A stretch of 7,093 nucleotides of DNA from CAZNQW01 sp964575225 (GCA_964575225.1 CAZNQW010000203.1:1-7093), one strand, 5' to 3'. Positions 1-6,773 are shown, counted from the stretch's first letter. Notes: a model not told the origin generated them from the sequence alone. Numbers and translations: made by a program.

Positions 1-48
1 CGCGATGGAATCTCGTGACTGGAGTTCAGACGTGTGCTCTTCCGATCT
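1..48 (+). other. Illumina TruSeq i7 adapter contamination (not genomic)
   Basis: Positions 15-48 match the 34-base TruSeq multiplexing read-2 primer exactly, starting GTGACTGGAGTTC and ending GCTCTTCCGATCT. The eight bases before it (7-14, GGAATCTC) fit an i7 index; read on the other strand they are GAGATTCC, which I recall as TruSeq HT index D704. Bases 1-6 (CGCGAT) differ at one position from the P7 end CGAGAT. The order P7 end, index, primer, insert is that of a library molecule, so the assembly ran from the insert into an adapter. Genomic sequence begins at 49. Reading frames through this block give the well-known artefact peptides TGVQTCALPI and LFRS and should not be annotated. Confidence 0.98.
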
Positions 49-893
49 CGCAGCACCGCCAGGTTCTCTCGATCCTCTTCCAGGTCGGGTCCTTTGTCGG
101 TCTCCAACGTCATGGGGATGTTCAGAAAACGGGGGTCGTTGAGCAGGAAACGAAAGGGCTCCAAGCCCAGCTCTCCCTTGCCAATATGCTCGTGCCGGTC
201 AACCCGACTGCCCAGTTCCCGCTTGCTGTCGTTGAGGTGAATGGCTTTGAGGCGTTCCAGGCCCACGATCTGATGGAACGCGTCCCACGTCTCGTCAAAG
301 GTTTCCCGCGTCCGCAGATCGTAGCCTGAAGCCAAGGCATGGGCCGTGTCGAAACAGACCCCCAGCCGCTCCGGCTGATAGACGCCCTCGAGCATGGTCC
401 GAAGCTGATCAAAGGTGTAGCCCAGATGGTCCCCCTGCCCGGCGGTGTTCTCCAGCCAGACCTGGGCCTGGTAGCCGGGCAACCGGCGATGGACCTCGTC
501 CAGCCCGGCGATCACCTGGTCCATGCCCACCTGTTCCCCCTCGCCTTTGTGGGAGCCGGGGTGCATGACCAACCCCGGCAGCCCCAACTGCTCGCAACGC
601 TCCAAGTCGTCGGTGAGGGCGTTTAGCGATTTGTTCCAGAGTTCATCGTCGGACGTCGCCAGGTTCACCAGGTAGAGGCTGTGGGCAAACACAGGCCAGA
701 TGCCCGTTTCCTCGACGGCGGCCTTGAAGGCCTGGATGTTCTCCGTCTGCAACGGCTTGGAGAACCAGCGGTTGGGGCTCTTGACAAAGATCTGGATGGT
801 ATCGCAGCCCACTTCCAGGCCTCGTTCCAGCGACTTTTCCACGCCGCCGGCGATGGACTGGTGGGCGCCGAGCAAGGGTGACTTTTTGGTCAA
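49..893 (-). CDS. nfo: Endonuclease IV (AP endonuclease), 3' end cut off
   Basis: Class II apurinic/apyrimidinic endonuclease of the Nfo/Apn1 family, which cuts the backbone 5' of abasic sites in base-excision repair in the cytoplasm using three zinc ions. The 281 readable codons form one TIM-barrel domain. The family metal ligands are all present: His71, His111 (HPGSH), Glu148 (LENTAG), Asp182 and His185 (FDTAH), His219 (HLNDS), Asp232 and His234 (DRHEHIG) and Glu264 (LETDKG). The start is TTG at 891-893: GGAGG lies 7 bases upstream, and GAHQSIAGG follows at the position expected for the N-terminal strand. The frame ends at RENLAVL plus two bases of an Arg codon, where the adapter begins; in the family this is only a few residues before the C-terminus. 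It follows the adenosyltransferase by 56 bases. The identification is firm; the missing tail is a sequencing artefact, not a mutation. Confidence 0.95.
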
Positions 894-900
894 TCGATTT

Positions 901-905
901 CCTCC
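901..905 (-). promoter_or_regulatory. Ribosome binding site of nfo (decides a TTG start)
   Basis: Read on the minus strand this is GGAGG followed by AAATCGA and then TTG. The seven-base spacing and the absence of an in-frame ATG or GTG nearby make TTG at 891-893 the likely start codon. Confidence 0.8.
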
Positions 906-949
906 AATCAGGGAAATTTGTTATTTCATCGCCGACAGCCGCTTGTAAG

Positions 950-1519
950 CTATGAGGTGTGCGTCCCCAGATCCTGCCCGCGCCTGGAACCGGACGCGGC
1001 GCCGTCCTCGTAAATAGCCAGCACAAACAACAAGGACGACAGCCGGTTGAGGTAGCGCACCACGTGGGGGTTGGCCAAAAGGCCCTCGTCTGATAGGCGC
1101 ACGACCCGGCGTTCGGCGCGACGCACGATGGTCCGCGCCAGATGCAAGGCGGCGCCCAGGGCGCTGTCGCCGGGGATGACAAATTCCCGCGGCATGTCGA
1201 TTTTGCCCTCGATCTGGGCGATCCAGGCCTCCACTTGGTCGACCTGTTCGGCAGTAGTTCGGCCCGACCAGGCGCTATCGGGCTGACCGGCTGCTGCCAG
1301 TTCGGCCATCAAAGAGGGCAAAAAGCGTTGGATGCCCAGCACGATCTGGGCCGTCAACGGCTGGCACTCACCAGCACGCACGAGGCCCAGTGCTGCCTGG
1401 GCCTCGTCCACCGTACCGTAGGCTTCGGGCCGGAGATCGTACTTGGGCACTCGCTCGGGGCCCAAGAGCCCAGTTTGGCCGTCGTCTCCGCGCCCGGTAA
1501 AGAACGATGATTTCGACAT
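950..1519 (-). CDS. pduO: PduO-type corrinoid (cob(I)alamin) adenosyltransferase
   Basis: ATP:co(I)rrinoid adenosyltransferase of the PduO/MMAB family, which moves the 5'-deoxyadenosyl group of ATP to reduced cobalt to form adenosylcobalamin. The 189-residue length is normal for the trimeric five-helix enzyme. The N-terminal ATP loop is TGRGDDGQTGLLG (residues 8-20). The helix with the signature RTIVRRAERR is at 129-138, with Arg133, Arg134 and Glu136 matching the ATP-contacting residues of human MMAB. The C-terminal helix carries YLNRLSSLLFVLA (156-168). The ATG at 1517-1519 follows an AGAGGGG ribosome site. The C-terminal 18 residues after YEDGA are Gly/Arg/Ser-rich and probably disordered. 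It lies 68 bases downstream of the DJ-1/PfpI gene and 56 bases upstream of nfo. Neither neighbour uses cobalamin, so context does not show whether it serves salvage or a B12 enzyme such as methylmalonyl-CoA mutase. Confidence 0.94.
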   Translation of the reverse strand: MSKSSFFTGRGDDGQTGLLGPERVPKYDLRPEAYGTVDEAQAALGLVRAGECQPLTAQIVLGIQRFLPSLMAELAAAGQPDSAWSGRTTAEQVDQVEAWIAQIEGKIDMPREFVIPGDSALGAALHLARTIVRRAERRVVRLSDEGLLANPHVVRYLNRLSSLLFVLAIYEDGAASGSRRGQDLGTHTS

Positions 1520-1587
1520 GATTCCCCTCTGGGCGGAGCCGGCTCAACCGAGGATCGGCCAAGGCCGACGTCCACGCGCCCGCTGCA

Positions 1588-2109
1588 CTATTCGCTAAGC
1601 GCCTCGATGATCGTCCGGCAAAACGCCGGCAGGTCGGACGGCATGCGAGAGGTAATCAGGTTGCCGTCGCGGACCACCTCGGCGTCGACCCAGTCGGCCC
1701 CGGCGTTGATCAGGTCGTCCTTGATGGCGAAAAAGCTGGTGGCCTTTTTGCCCCGGAGCACATCCGCCGAGGCCAGCATCCAGCCCGCGTGGCAGATGGC
1801 CGCGACGACCTTGCCCTGTTCGTCCGCCTCGCGCACCAGCTTGACCATCGCCGGGTAGCGGCGCATCAGGTCGGGGGAGTAGCCGCCCGGGATCACGACG
1901 GCGTCAATGTCGCCGGCTTTCACGTCGTCAGCGGCCACATCGACCTCTACCGGGTATCCCAGCTTGCTCTTGTACTCCTGGGCGCTGCCCGAGCCCACGA
2001 CAAAGGTCTCGGCCCCGGCCTCGCGCAGGCGCAGCAGGGGGTACCAAAGTTCCAACTCCTGATACATGTTTTCGGCCAGGACGGCCACTCGCTTTCCTTT
2101 CAGGTCCAT
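1588..2109 (-). CDS. DJ-1/PfpI family protein (class I glutamine amidotransferase-like)
   Basis: A 173-residue single-domain DJ-1/PfpI protein, the usual length. Members have been described as proteases, glyoxalases or deglycases; the cellular role here cannot be told from sequence. The nucleophile elbow is AICHAGW (104-110) with Cys106 and the adjacent His107. VIPGGYSPD (72-80) is the preceding Gly-rich loop, and TSFFAIKDDLINAGADWVDA (124-143) matches the conserved segment of archaeal PfpI. The N-terminal acidic patch reads AENMYQELELWYP (12-24). In an ungapped alignment with Pyrococcus PH1704, which I did from memory, the active-site Glu12 falls on Gln17, with Glu18 next to it. The ATG at 2107-2109 is chosen over an in-frame ATG 26 codons upstream because GGAGG lies 7 bases before it and homology starts here. 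It is 92 bases downstream of aroA with no clear promoter, so it may be read from the aro operon. Confidence 0.93.
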   Translation of the reverse strand: MDLKGKRVAVLAENMYQELELWYPLLRLREAGAETFVVGSGSAQEYKSKLGYPVEVDVAADDVKAGDIDAVVIPGGYSPDLMRRYPAMVKLVREADEQGKVVAAICHAGWMLASADVLRGKKATSFFAIKDDLINAGADWVDAEVVRDGNLITSRMPSDLPAFCRTIIEALSE

Positions 2110-2194
2110 ATCGGCGCCTCCTTTTTTCCCATTTTCTCCATCTTGCCACAGGCCAATTGGGTTGTCGGTAAGACCGATCCCTCCCAAGCCAGAC

Positions 2195-2210
2195 TCCCAC
2201 GCTAGTGGGA
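2195..2210 (-). other. Stem-loop spanning the aroA stop codon
   Basis: On the minus strand TCCCAC, loop TAGC, GTGGGA form a perfect 6-bp stem whose loop holds the aroA stop codon TAG. No U-run follows, so it is not an ordinary intrinsic terminator. It might slow termination, protect an mRNA 3' end, or be chance in a GC-rich region. Confidence 0.35.
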
Positions 2211-3521
2211 CTCGAGGGCAGCCCCGAGTGTCTGCATCAGGGTCACAAATCCGGGGAAGGAATCGGCCACAATGGCCGTATCCTGAACGCGGGTTGGCCC
2301 CTGGGCCACCAATCCGGCGACCACCAGTGCCATCGCCAGGCGATGGTCGCCGTGGCTGTGGACGGCGCCCTCCTGGCCCCGGTCATGGCGGAGCGGTGTA
2401 GGGCCGCGCACGATGAACCCATCGGGCAGGGCCTCGATATCGGCTCCCAGCTTGAGCAGTTCTTCTACCGTGGTGGCGATGCGATCGGTTTCCTTGACGC
2501 GGAGTTCGGCGGCATCGCGCAGGATGGTGACCCCTTGGGCCTGGGTAGCCGCCACCGCCCATACCGGCATCTCGTCGATGGCCCGCACCACCATTGTACC
2601 ACCCACCTCCACGCCGCGCAACCCGGCGCTGCGCACGATCAGGTCGGCCACCGGCTCGCCGCCGACCAACCGGGGGTGAGTCTCTTGGATCTGGGCGCCC
2701 ATCTGTCGCAGGATGTCCAGGAGACCGGTGCGGGTGGGGTTGACGCCCACCCCTTCCAGCGTGATCTCGGAGCCGGGCACCAGCACAGCCGCTACCAGGG
2801 GAAAGGCGGCCGACGAAAAATCGCCGGGGATGACCGTGTCGATGGCGCGCAGGGGATAGCCGGGAATCAGGGTGCATCGCGGACCGTCGATGTCCAGGCG
2901 GGCGCCCATGGCCTGGAGCATCCGTTCGGTGTGATCGCGGCCCGGCCCCGGCTCGTGCAACGTCGTCGGTCCCTGAGCATATAGGGCGGCCAGCAGCAAA
3001 CAGCTCTTCAGTTGAGCGCTGGCCACAGGCAGATGGTACTCGAGGCCCCGCAGGCCTCCGCCGCGGATCGTCAGTGGGGGGAGCCGATCCGCGTCACGGC
3101 CCAGCACGGTGGCGCCCATCTGGCGCAGAGGCTCGATGATGCGCTTCATGGGCCGCCGCAAAAGCTGTCGATCGCCGCTGAGGATGCTGGTAAAGGGCTG
3201 CCCGGCGAGAATGCCGCTGAGCAAACGGAGCGTGGTCCCCGAGCGAACGCAGTCGATCACCGCCTCGGGCTCGCGCAACCCGCCCAGTCCCCGGCCGTGG
3301 ACCCGAAGCGTGGTGGGCGTGATTTCCTCGATCTCGATACCGAGGGCTCGCACCGCCCCCACACTGGCCCGGCAGTCACCGCTGGGCAGAAAATTCTCGA
3401 TGTGAGCGGCCCCGTCGGCCAGAGCGCCCAACAGGATGGCCCGATGGGAGATCGACTTGTCGCCCGGAACCTGCACCCGCCCCCGGAGGGGGACGCCGCT
3501 TTGTACCACCAGCTCGTTCAT
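2202..3521 (-). CDS. aroA: 3-phosphoshikimate 1-carboxyvinyltransferase (EPSP synthase)
   Basis: Transfers the enolpyruvyl group of PEP to shikimate-3-phosphate, the sixth step of the shikimate pathway and the glyphosate target. The 439 residues form the usual two-domain fold. Visible motifs are PGDKSISHRA (19-28, with Lys22, Ser23 and Arg27), SGTTLRL (94-100), RRPMKR (122-127), SAQLKS (168-173), Asp316 in AIDEMPV, RVKETDRI (341-348) and GDHRLAMA (391-398). The N-terminal PEP-site motif, normally GNSGT or GNAGT, reads VRSGT here (92-96), so an Arg replaces the conserved Asn. The C-terminal VADSFPGF resembles the ATSFPEF of class II enzymes more than the SKTFPDY of E. coli. The ATG at 3519-3521 overlaps the tyrA stop by ATGA, which implies translational coupling; the frame stays open further upstream inside tyrA, but homology starts at this ATG. 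It is the last aro gene of the operon. Confidence 0.97.
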   Translation of the reverse strand: MNELVVQSGVPLRGRVQVPGDKSISHRAILLGALADGAAHIENFLPSGDCRASVGAVRALGIEIEEITPTTLRVHGRGLGGLREPEAVIDCVRSGTTLRLLSGILAGQPFTSILSGDRQLLRRPMKRIIEPLRQMGATVLGRDADRLPPLTIRGGGLRGLEYHLPVASAQLKSCLLLAALYAQGPTTLHEPGPGRDHTERMLQAMGARLDIDGPRCTLIPGYPLRAIDTVIPGDFSSAAFPLVAAVLVPGSEITLEGVGVNPTRTGLLDILRQMGAQIQETHPRLVGGEPVADLIVRSAGLRGVEVGGTMVVRAIDEMPVWAVAATQAQGVTILRDAAELRVKETDRIATTVEELLKLGADIEALPDGFIVRGPTPLRHDRGQEGAVHSHGDHRLAMALVVAGLVAQGPTRVQDTAIVADSFPGFVTLMQTLGAALESH

Positions 3522-4381
3522 GGGAACATCTCGATTCGTGTCTGGCGAATGGTCGTCAGCCGGGCGCAGAGGCCCTCCTCGTCGCCCGCCTGCAACAGGT
3601 CGGCCAGACCCTGGAGTTGTGCCTGGTAGGCGCCCACCGCCTTTAGAACCTCGGCCCGATTGGTCAGGAGAATATCCAGCATCATGGTCACGTCGCTGCC
3701 CGCTACCCGCGACGTGTCGCGAAAGCCGCCGGCTACGATCTCCCAGGCCGCCGGGTCGGCCGAGGTGGTGGCATCGGCGGTGCTGACAAGGGAACAGGCC
3801 AGCAGGTAGGGCAGGTGGCTCACGGTGCCGACCAGGAAGTCCTGCCGCTCCGGCTCCAGGATCAGGGGGTGGGCGCCGATGGCCCGCGCCAGCGACTCGC
3901 CCAGGGCCAGCGACTCGGGAGAGGTCCGGGGCAGCGGACACAGGATAAAGGTCCGTCCGCGGTACAGGTCTGGATCGGCGGCCTGGAGGCCCGACGTCTC
4001 TTTGCCGCACATCGGGTGGGCGCCCAGGGGTTGCACGTGGGGGGGAAGTTTGGCCATTTCGGCCACGATCTGGGCCTTGGTGCTGCCCAGGTCCATCAGC
4101 AGGCATCCTTCGGGCAATAGGGGGCCCAGGGTGGGCAATTGCCGGAGGATGGCGCGCACCGGCATGGCCAAGATCACCACGTGGGCCTGGCGCATTCCTT
4201 CCTCCAGATCGATCATGCACCGGTCGACCAGCCCCTGGTCCAGGGCGATGCGAGCGCTCTCGGCCCTGCGCACCACGCCCGTGACCTGCCGGCAGCGGCC
4301 GCGGAGGGCGCCCGCCAGGGAGCCGCCCATCAACCCCAGGCCCACGATGGTGACGTGGGCGTCGGCGAGTTCTGGCACCAT
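3518..4381 (-). CDS. tyrA: Prephenate dehydrogenase
   Basis: Oxidatively decarboxylates prephenate to 4-hydroxyphenylpyruvate, the tyrosine branch. The protein has 287 residues and no fused chorismate mutase or C-terminal ACT domain. An N-terminal Rossmann fold carries the dinucleotide loop GLGLMGGS (14-21), and DLGSTK follows at 97-102. The catalytic and substrate region has HPMCGKETSG (122-131), SHLPYLLA (188-195) and GFRDTSRVAGSD (219-230), which supply the conserved His and Arg residues of the family. Whether it prefers prephenate or arogenate, or NAD or NADP, cannot be read with confidence. The ATG at 4379-4381 is one base after the aroF stop and has GGGAG seven bases upstream inside the end of aroF; a longer in-frame ORF extends into aroF but lacks homology. 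Its stop overlaps the aroA start by ATGA. With no allosteric domain visible, Tyr control is more likely exerted at AroF and at the leader. Confidence 0.95.
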   Translation of the reverse strand: MVPELADAHVTIVGLGLMGGSLAGALRGRCRQVTGVVRRAESARIALDQGLVDRCMIDLEEGMRQAHVVILAMPVRAILRQLPTLGPLLPEGCLLMDLGSTKAQIVAEMAKLPPHVQPLGAHPMCGKETSGLQAADPDLYRGRTFILCPLPRTSPESLALGESLARAIGAHPLILEPERQDFLVGTVSHLPYLLACSLVSTADATTSADPAAWEIVAGGFRDTSRVAGSDVTMMLDILLTNRAEVLKAVGAYQAQLQGLADLLQAGDEEGLCARLTTIRQTRIEMFP

Positions 4382-4382
4382 T

Positions 4383-5396
4383 CTATATCTCCCGGCCCAC
4401 GGCCTGGGCAACCGCTCGCAGTTCGGCGATGAGGCGGGCAAAGGAATCGGGTTTGAGCGATTGGGCGCCGTCGGACATGGCCTGGCTGGGGTGGGGGTGC
4501 ACCTCAATGATCAGGCCGTCGGCGCCCGCGGCAATGGCCGCTTTGGACACGGGCCCCACCAGCTCCCACTTGCCGGTGCCGTGGCTGGGATCGACCACCA
4601 CAGGCAGGTGGCTGAGCTGCTTGAGGAGGGGCACAGCATTGATATCCAGCGTGTTGCGGGTGTAGGGTTCAAAGGTGCGAATGCCCCGCTCGCACAAAAT
4701 CACCCGTTCGTTGCCGTGGGAGAGAATGTACTCAGCCGACATGAGCAGTTCCTCGATGGTCGACATCATGCCCCGCTTGAGCAGGACCGGGCGCTGGGCC
4801 TCGCCGACGGCGTGCAACAGGGCATAGTTCTGCATGTTCCGCGCTCCGATCTGCAAGATGTCGGCGTAGGTCGCCACCAGGGGCACCTGCTCTGGGGCAA
4901 TGACCTCGGTGACGACCGGGAGCCCGGTAAGCTGGCGGGCTTCGGCCAACAGCTTGAGTCCCTCTTCCCCCAATCCCTGAAAACTGTAAGGGGACGTGCG
5001 CGGCTTGAACGCCCCGCCGCGCAGGATCTGGGCGCCGGCATCGCGGGCGGCCTGGGCGGCCTCCAGCAACGACTCGCGGTTCTCCACGGCGCAGGGGCCG
5101 GCCATGATCGCCAATTTGGTGCCCCCCACCTTGACGCCATTGATGGGCACCACGCTATCCTGGGGGTGAAAATCTCGGCTGGCCAACTTGAAGGGCCGCA
5201 AGACGGGGACGGTGCGCTCTACACCGTCCAACCGCTCGATCTGCTCGCAATTCAGGGGGCGGCCGCTGCCGATGATGCCAATGATGGTGCGTTCCTCCCC
5301 CTGCGAGATATGGGCCTGACAGCCCATCCCCTCGATGCGGGCGGTCACGTTGACGATTTGGCTGTGGGTTGCTCCCTGCTTCATAATGACGATCAT
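4383..5396 (-). CDS. aroF: 3-deoxy-7-phosphoheptulonate (DAHP) synthase, type I-beta with regulatory domain
   Basis: Condenses PEP with erythrose 4-phosphate, the first committed step of aromatic synthesis. The 337 residues align almost without gaps to the 338-residue Thermotoga maritima enzyme (compared from memory). An N-terminal ferredoxin-like regulatory domain (about 1-70, with HISQGEERTIIGIIG at 29-43) precedes the TIM barrel. Metal ligands are Cys102 (AGPCAVE), His272 (VDPSHGTG), Glu298 (IIEVHP) and Asp309 (MSDGAQS), the same numbers as in T. maritima. The PEP/E4P loop is GGAFKPRTSPYSFQG (127-141), followed by IGARNMQN (183-190) and LLKRGM (205-210). His29 and Ser31, which contact the hydroxyl of inhibitory Tyr in T. 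maritima, are both kept, so Tyr feedback is predicted. The ATG at 5394-5396 is preferred over an in-frame ATG 25 codons upstream because GGAGG lies 5 bases before it. It lies 49 bases after pheA, the widest gap inside the operon. Confidence 0.97.
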   Translation of the reverse strand: MIVIMKQGATHSQIVNVTARIEGMGCQAHISQGEERTIIGIIGSGRPLNCEQIERLDGVERTVPVLRPFKLASRDFHPQDSVVPINGVKVGGTKLAIMAGPCAVENRESLLEAAQAARDAGAQILRGGAFKPRTSPYSFQGLGEEGLKLLAEARQLTGLPVVTEVIAPEQVPLVATYADILQIGARNMQNYALLHAVGEAQRPVLLKRGMMSTIEELLMSAEYILSHGNERVILCERGIRTFEPYTRNTLDINAVPLLKQLSHLPVVVDPSHGTGKWELVGPVSKAAIAAGADGLIIEVHPHPSQAMSDGAQSLKPDSFARLIAELRAVAQAVGREI

Positions 5397-5445
5397 GTGG
5401 GCCTCCTGATTTGGTATGGACGTACGATTTGTGTTCACGGGTTGA

Positions 5446-6297
5446 CTATAAGGCTGCCGGATCGGGCTCATCCGGGATGGGGGTGGTGGCGGCCGGATAC
5501 GAGCCCAGCAGCTTGAGAAAGGACGACCGGCGCAGCAAGCCCATCAGAGCGGCTTCGCACTCGGGATCCTGACAATGCCCTTCGAAATCCAGATAAAAGA
5601 TGTATTGCCAGGGTCGATTCACGCGCGGGCGCGACTCGATCTTGGTGAGGTTGACCTTTCGCTTGGCAAACTCGCCCATGCACTCGTACAGCGCGCCCGG
5701 CTGGTGGCGGGTGCAAAAGAGGAGCGACGTCTTGTTTCGCTGCGCCCGGGGCGGATCGCGATGGCTGAGGAGAAAAAAGCGGGTATAGTTGTAGAAGGCA
5801 TCCTCAACCCCATAGTCCAATTCCTGAAGATCGTAGAGTTGGCCGGCCAACCGGCTGGCAATGACGGCCACGCCCGGCTCGGGCGAAGCGGCCAACATAC
5901 GGGCGCTGCCCGCGGTGTCGTAGGCGATCTCGGCCGTCCACCCTCGATTGTTCAGGTAGCGCTCGCATTGGGCCAGCGCGTGGGGGTGAGAGCGAACACG
6001 GGTGACGTGAGTTAGGGTGGTGCCTTGGGGCGCCAGGAGGGCATGCCGCACCCGCAGAATGACCTCGCCCCACACCCGCAGATCGTGGTCGAGGAGTAGG
6101 TCGTAGGCCTGATTGATCGACCCGGCCGTCGAATTCTCCACCGGCAGCGCGCCAAAATCGGCAGCGCCCGATTCCACGGCCTCAAAGACCCCCTCGAAGT
6201 TGCGGCAGGGGATGCTGCCCACATCGGGCCCAAAGAACTGGTGGATGGCTTCTTCAGAATACGCGCCTGGCTCGCCTTGGAATGCTACCTGGTTCAT
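5446..6297 (-). CDS. pheA: Prephenate dehydratase with C-terminal ACT domain
   Basis: Decarboxylates and dehydrates prephenate to phenylpyruvate, the phenylalanine branch. The 283 residues comprise a periplasmic-binding-protein-like catalytic domain (about 1-180) and an ACT domain (about 188-265). Catalytic-domain motifs are FQGEPGAYSEEA (6-17), GALPVENSTAGSI (49-61), HPHALAQC (104-111), DTAGSARM (127-134) and the signature YTRFFLL (171-177), whose Thr is the catalytic residue of the family. The ACT domain holds GALYECM (201-207) and LTKIESRP (217-224), the motifs that bind Phe in feedback-regulated enzymes. There is no fused chorismate mutase; the separate aroH upstream supplies it. The ATG at 6295-6297 overlaps the aroH stop by ATGA and has GGAGA just upstream; an in-frame extension of 63 codons inside aroH lacks homology. 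The ACT motifs argue for Phe inhibition. Confidence 0.97.
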   Translation of the reverse strand: MNQVAFQGEPGAYSEEAIHQFFGPDVGSIPCRNFEGVFEAVESGAADFGALPVENSTAGSINQAYDLLLDHDLRVWGEVILRVRHALLAPQGTTLTHVTRVRSHPHALAQCERYLNNRGWTAEIAYDTAGSARMLAASPEPGVAVIASRLAGQLYDLQELDYGVEDAFYNYTRFFLLSHRDPPRAQRNKTSLLFCTRHQPGALYECMGEFAKRKVNLTKIESRPRVNRPWQYIFYLDFEGHCQDPECEAALMGLLRRSSFLKLLGSYPAATTPIPDEPDPAAL

Positions 6298-6683
6298 TCT
6301 TCTCTCCCTGGGTTGGTGTTGGTTTGGGCAAGATCGGGGCGCAGGGCCACCGCACCCCGGAGATAGACGTGGCAGATCTCGGCCTGGGGCTTTTCCGTGT
6401 TCCAGTGGATCAGAACGCGCACGCAGCGGGGCAGGCTGCCGGGCACGGGGATCTCCAGGGCGTCCAACAGGGGCACCTGATGCCATCCCAGATCGCGAGC
6501 GGCCCGGGCCGGAAAGGCCGCCGTCAGGTCAGGGGTGACGGTAAAGAGGGCACTGGCTACATCATCGGCCTGGACGTCGTTGGCAGTGACGATCTCCTCA
6601 AGCAGCTTGCGGGTGGCCTCCCAAATTTCGGCGGCCGAATCGGCGCTGACGGTCGTCGCGCCGCGGATTCCTCGACAAGGCAT
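6294..6683 (-). CDS. aroH: Monofunctional chorismate mutase, AroH class
   Basis: Converts chorismate to prephenate, the shared precursor of Phe and Tyr. The 129 residues match the trimeric Bacillus subtilis AroH fold rather than the all-helical AroQ type. The start reads RGIRGATTV (4-12), with Arg7 equal to the catalytic Arg7 of B. subtilis. Phe57, Glu77 (LLDALEIPV), Arg89 (PRCVRVLI), Tyr107 (HVYLRG) and Arg115 (ALRPDL) correspond to B. subtilis Phe57, Glu78, Arg90, Tyr108 and Arg116. The ATG at 6681-6683 has GGAGG seven bases upstream (6691-6695); an in-frame ATG 11 codons earlier lacks such a site and lies outside the homology. It is the first enzyme gene of the operon, 38 bases after the attenuator-like stem-loop, and its stop overlaps the pheA start by ATGA. 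AroH enzymes usually lack an allosteric site, which fits control elsewhere in the operon. Confidence 0.96.
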   Translation of the reverse strand: MPCRGIRGATTVSADSAAEIWEATRKLLEEIVTANDVQADDVASALFTVTPDLTAAFPARAARDLGWHQVPLLDALEIPVPGSLPRCVRVLIHWNTEKPQAEICHVYLRGAVALRPDLAQTNTNPGREE

Positions 6684-6721
6684 CGGCTCTCCTCCCTGGA
6701 CGGATTTTCGGACCAATAAGA

Positions 6722-6750
6722 AGAGCGTGGGGCCGGTGGCTCCACGCTCT
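6722..6750 (-). terminator. Attenuator-like stem-loop in the aroH leader
   Basis: On the minus strand AGAGCGTGG (6750-6742) pairs perfectly with CCACGCTCT (6730-6722) across an 11-base loop. The transcript then reads TCTTATTGG, a tail that is U-rich but interrupted. It lies 23 bases after the stop of the leader ORF and 38 bases before the aroH start, so it would stop transcription before the operon rather than after a gene. The stem is strong and the U-tract weak, so termination would be partial or conditional. The loop (6731-6740) can also pair with 6803-6812 in the leader ORF. It could instead be an mRNA-stabilising hairpin. Confidence 0.6.
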
Positions 6751-6773
6751 GGGCTTTCTGGGTTTGGAAGCGC

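Noticed and set aside
15..329. Plus-strand reading frame starting MTGVQTCALPI, and a second at 34-240 starting MLFRS
   Set aside because: Both begin inside the adapter and run antisense to nfo; these N-termini are known adapter-translation artefacts.
1555..1568. Short hairpin TCGGCC-AA-GGCCGA between the DJ-1/PfpI and adenosyltransferase genes
   Set aside because: The stem is short, the loop is too tight for all six pairs, and no U-tract follows, so a terminator cannot be supported.
2164..2178. Small hairpin TCGGT-CTT-ACCGA between aroA and the DJ-1/PfpI gene
   Set aside because: The stem is only five base pairs with no U-tract; not distinguishable from chance.
3522..4220. In-frame upstream extension of aroA to 672 codons
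   Set aside because: The extra residues overlap tyrA in another frame, are Pro/Arg/Gly-rich without homology, and the ATG at 3519-3521 begins the EPSP synthase domain.
3825..5516. Long 563-codon plus-strand open frame
   Set aside because: It lies antisense to tyrA and aroF, which have complete family motifs; the open frame is a GC-rich codon-position shadow.
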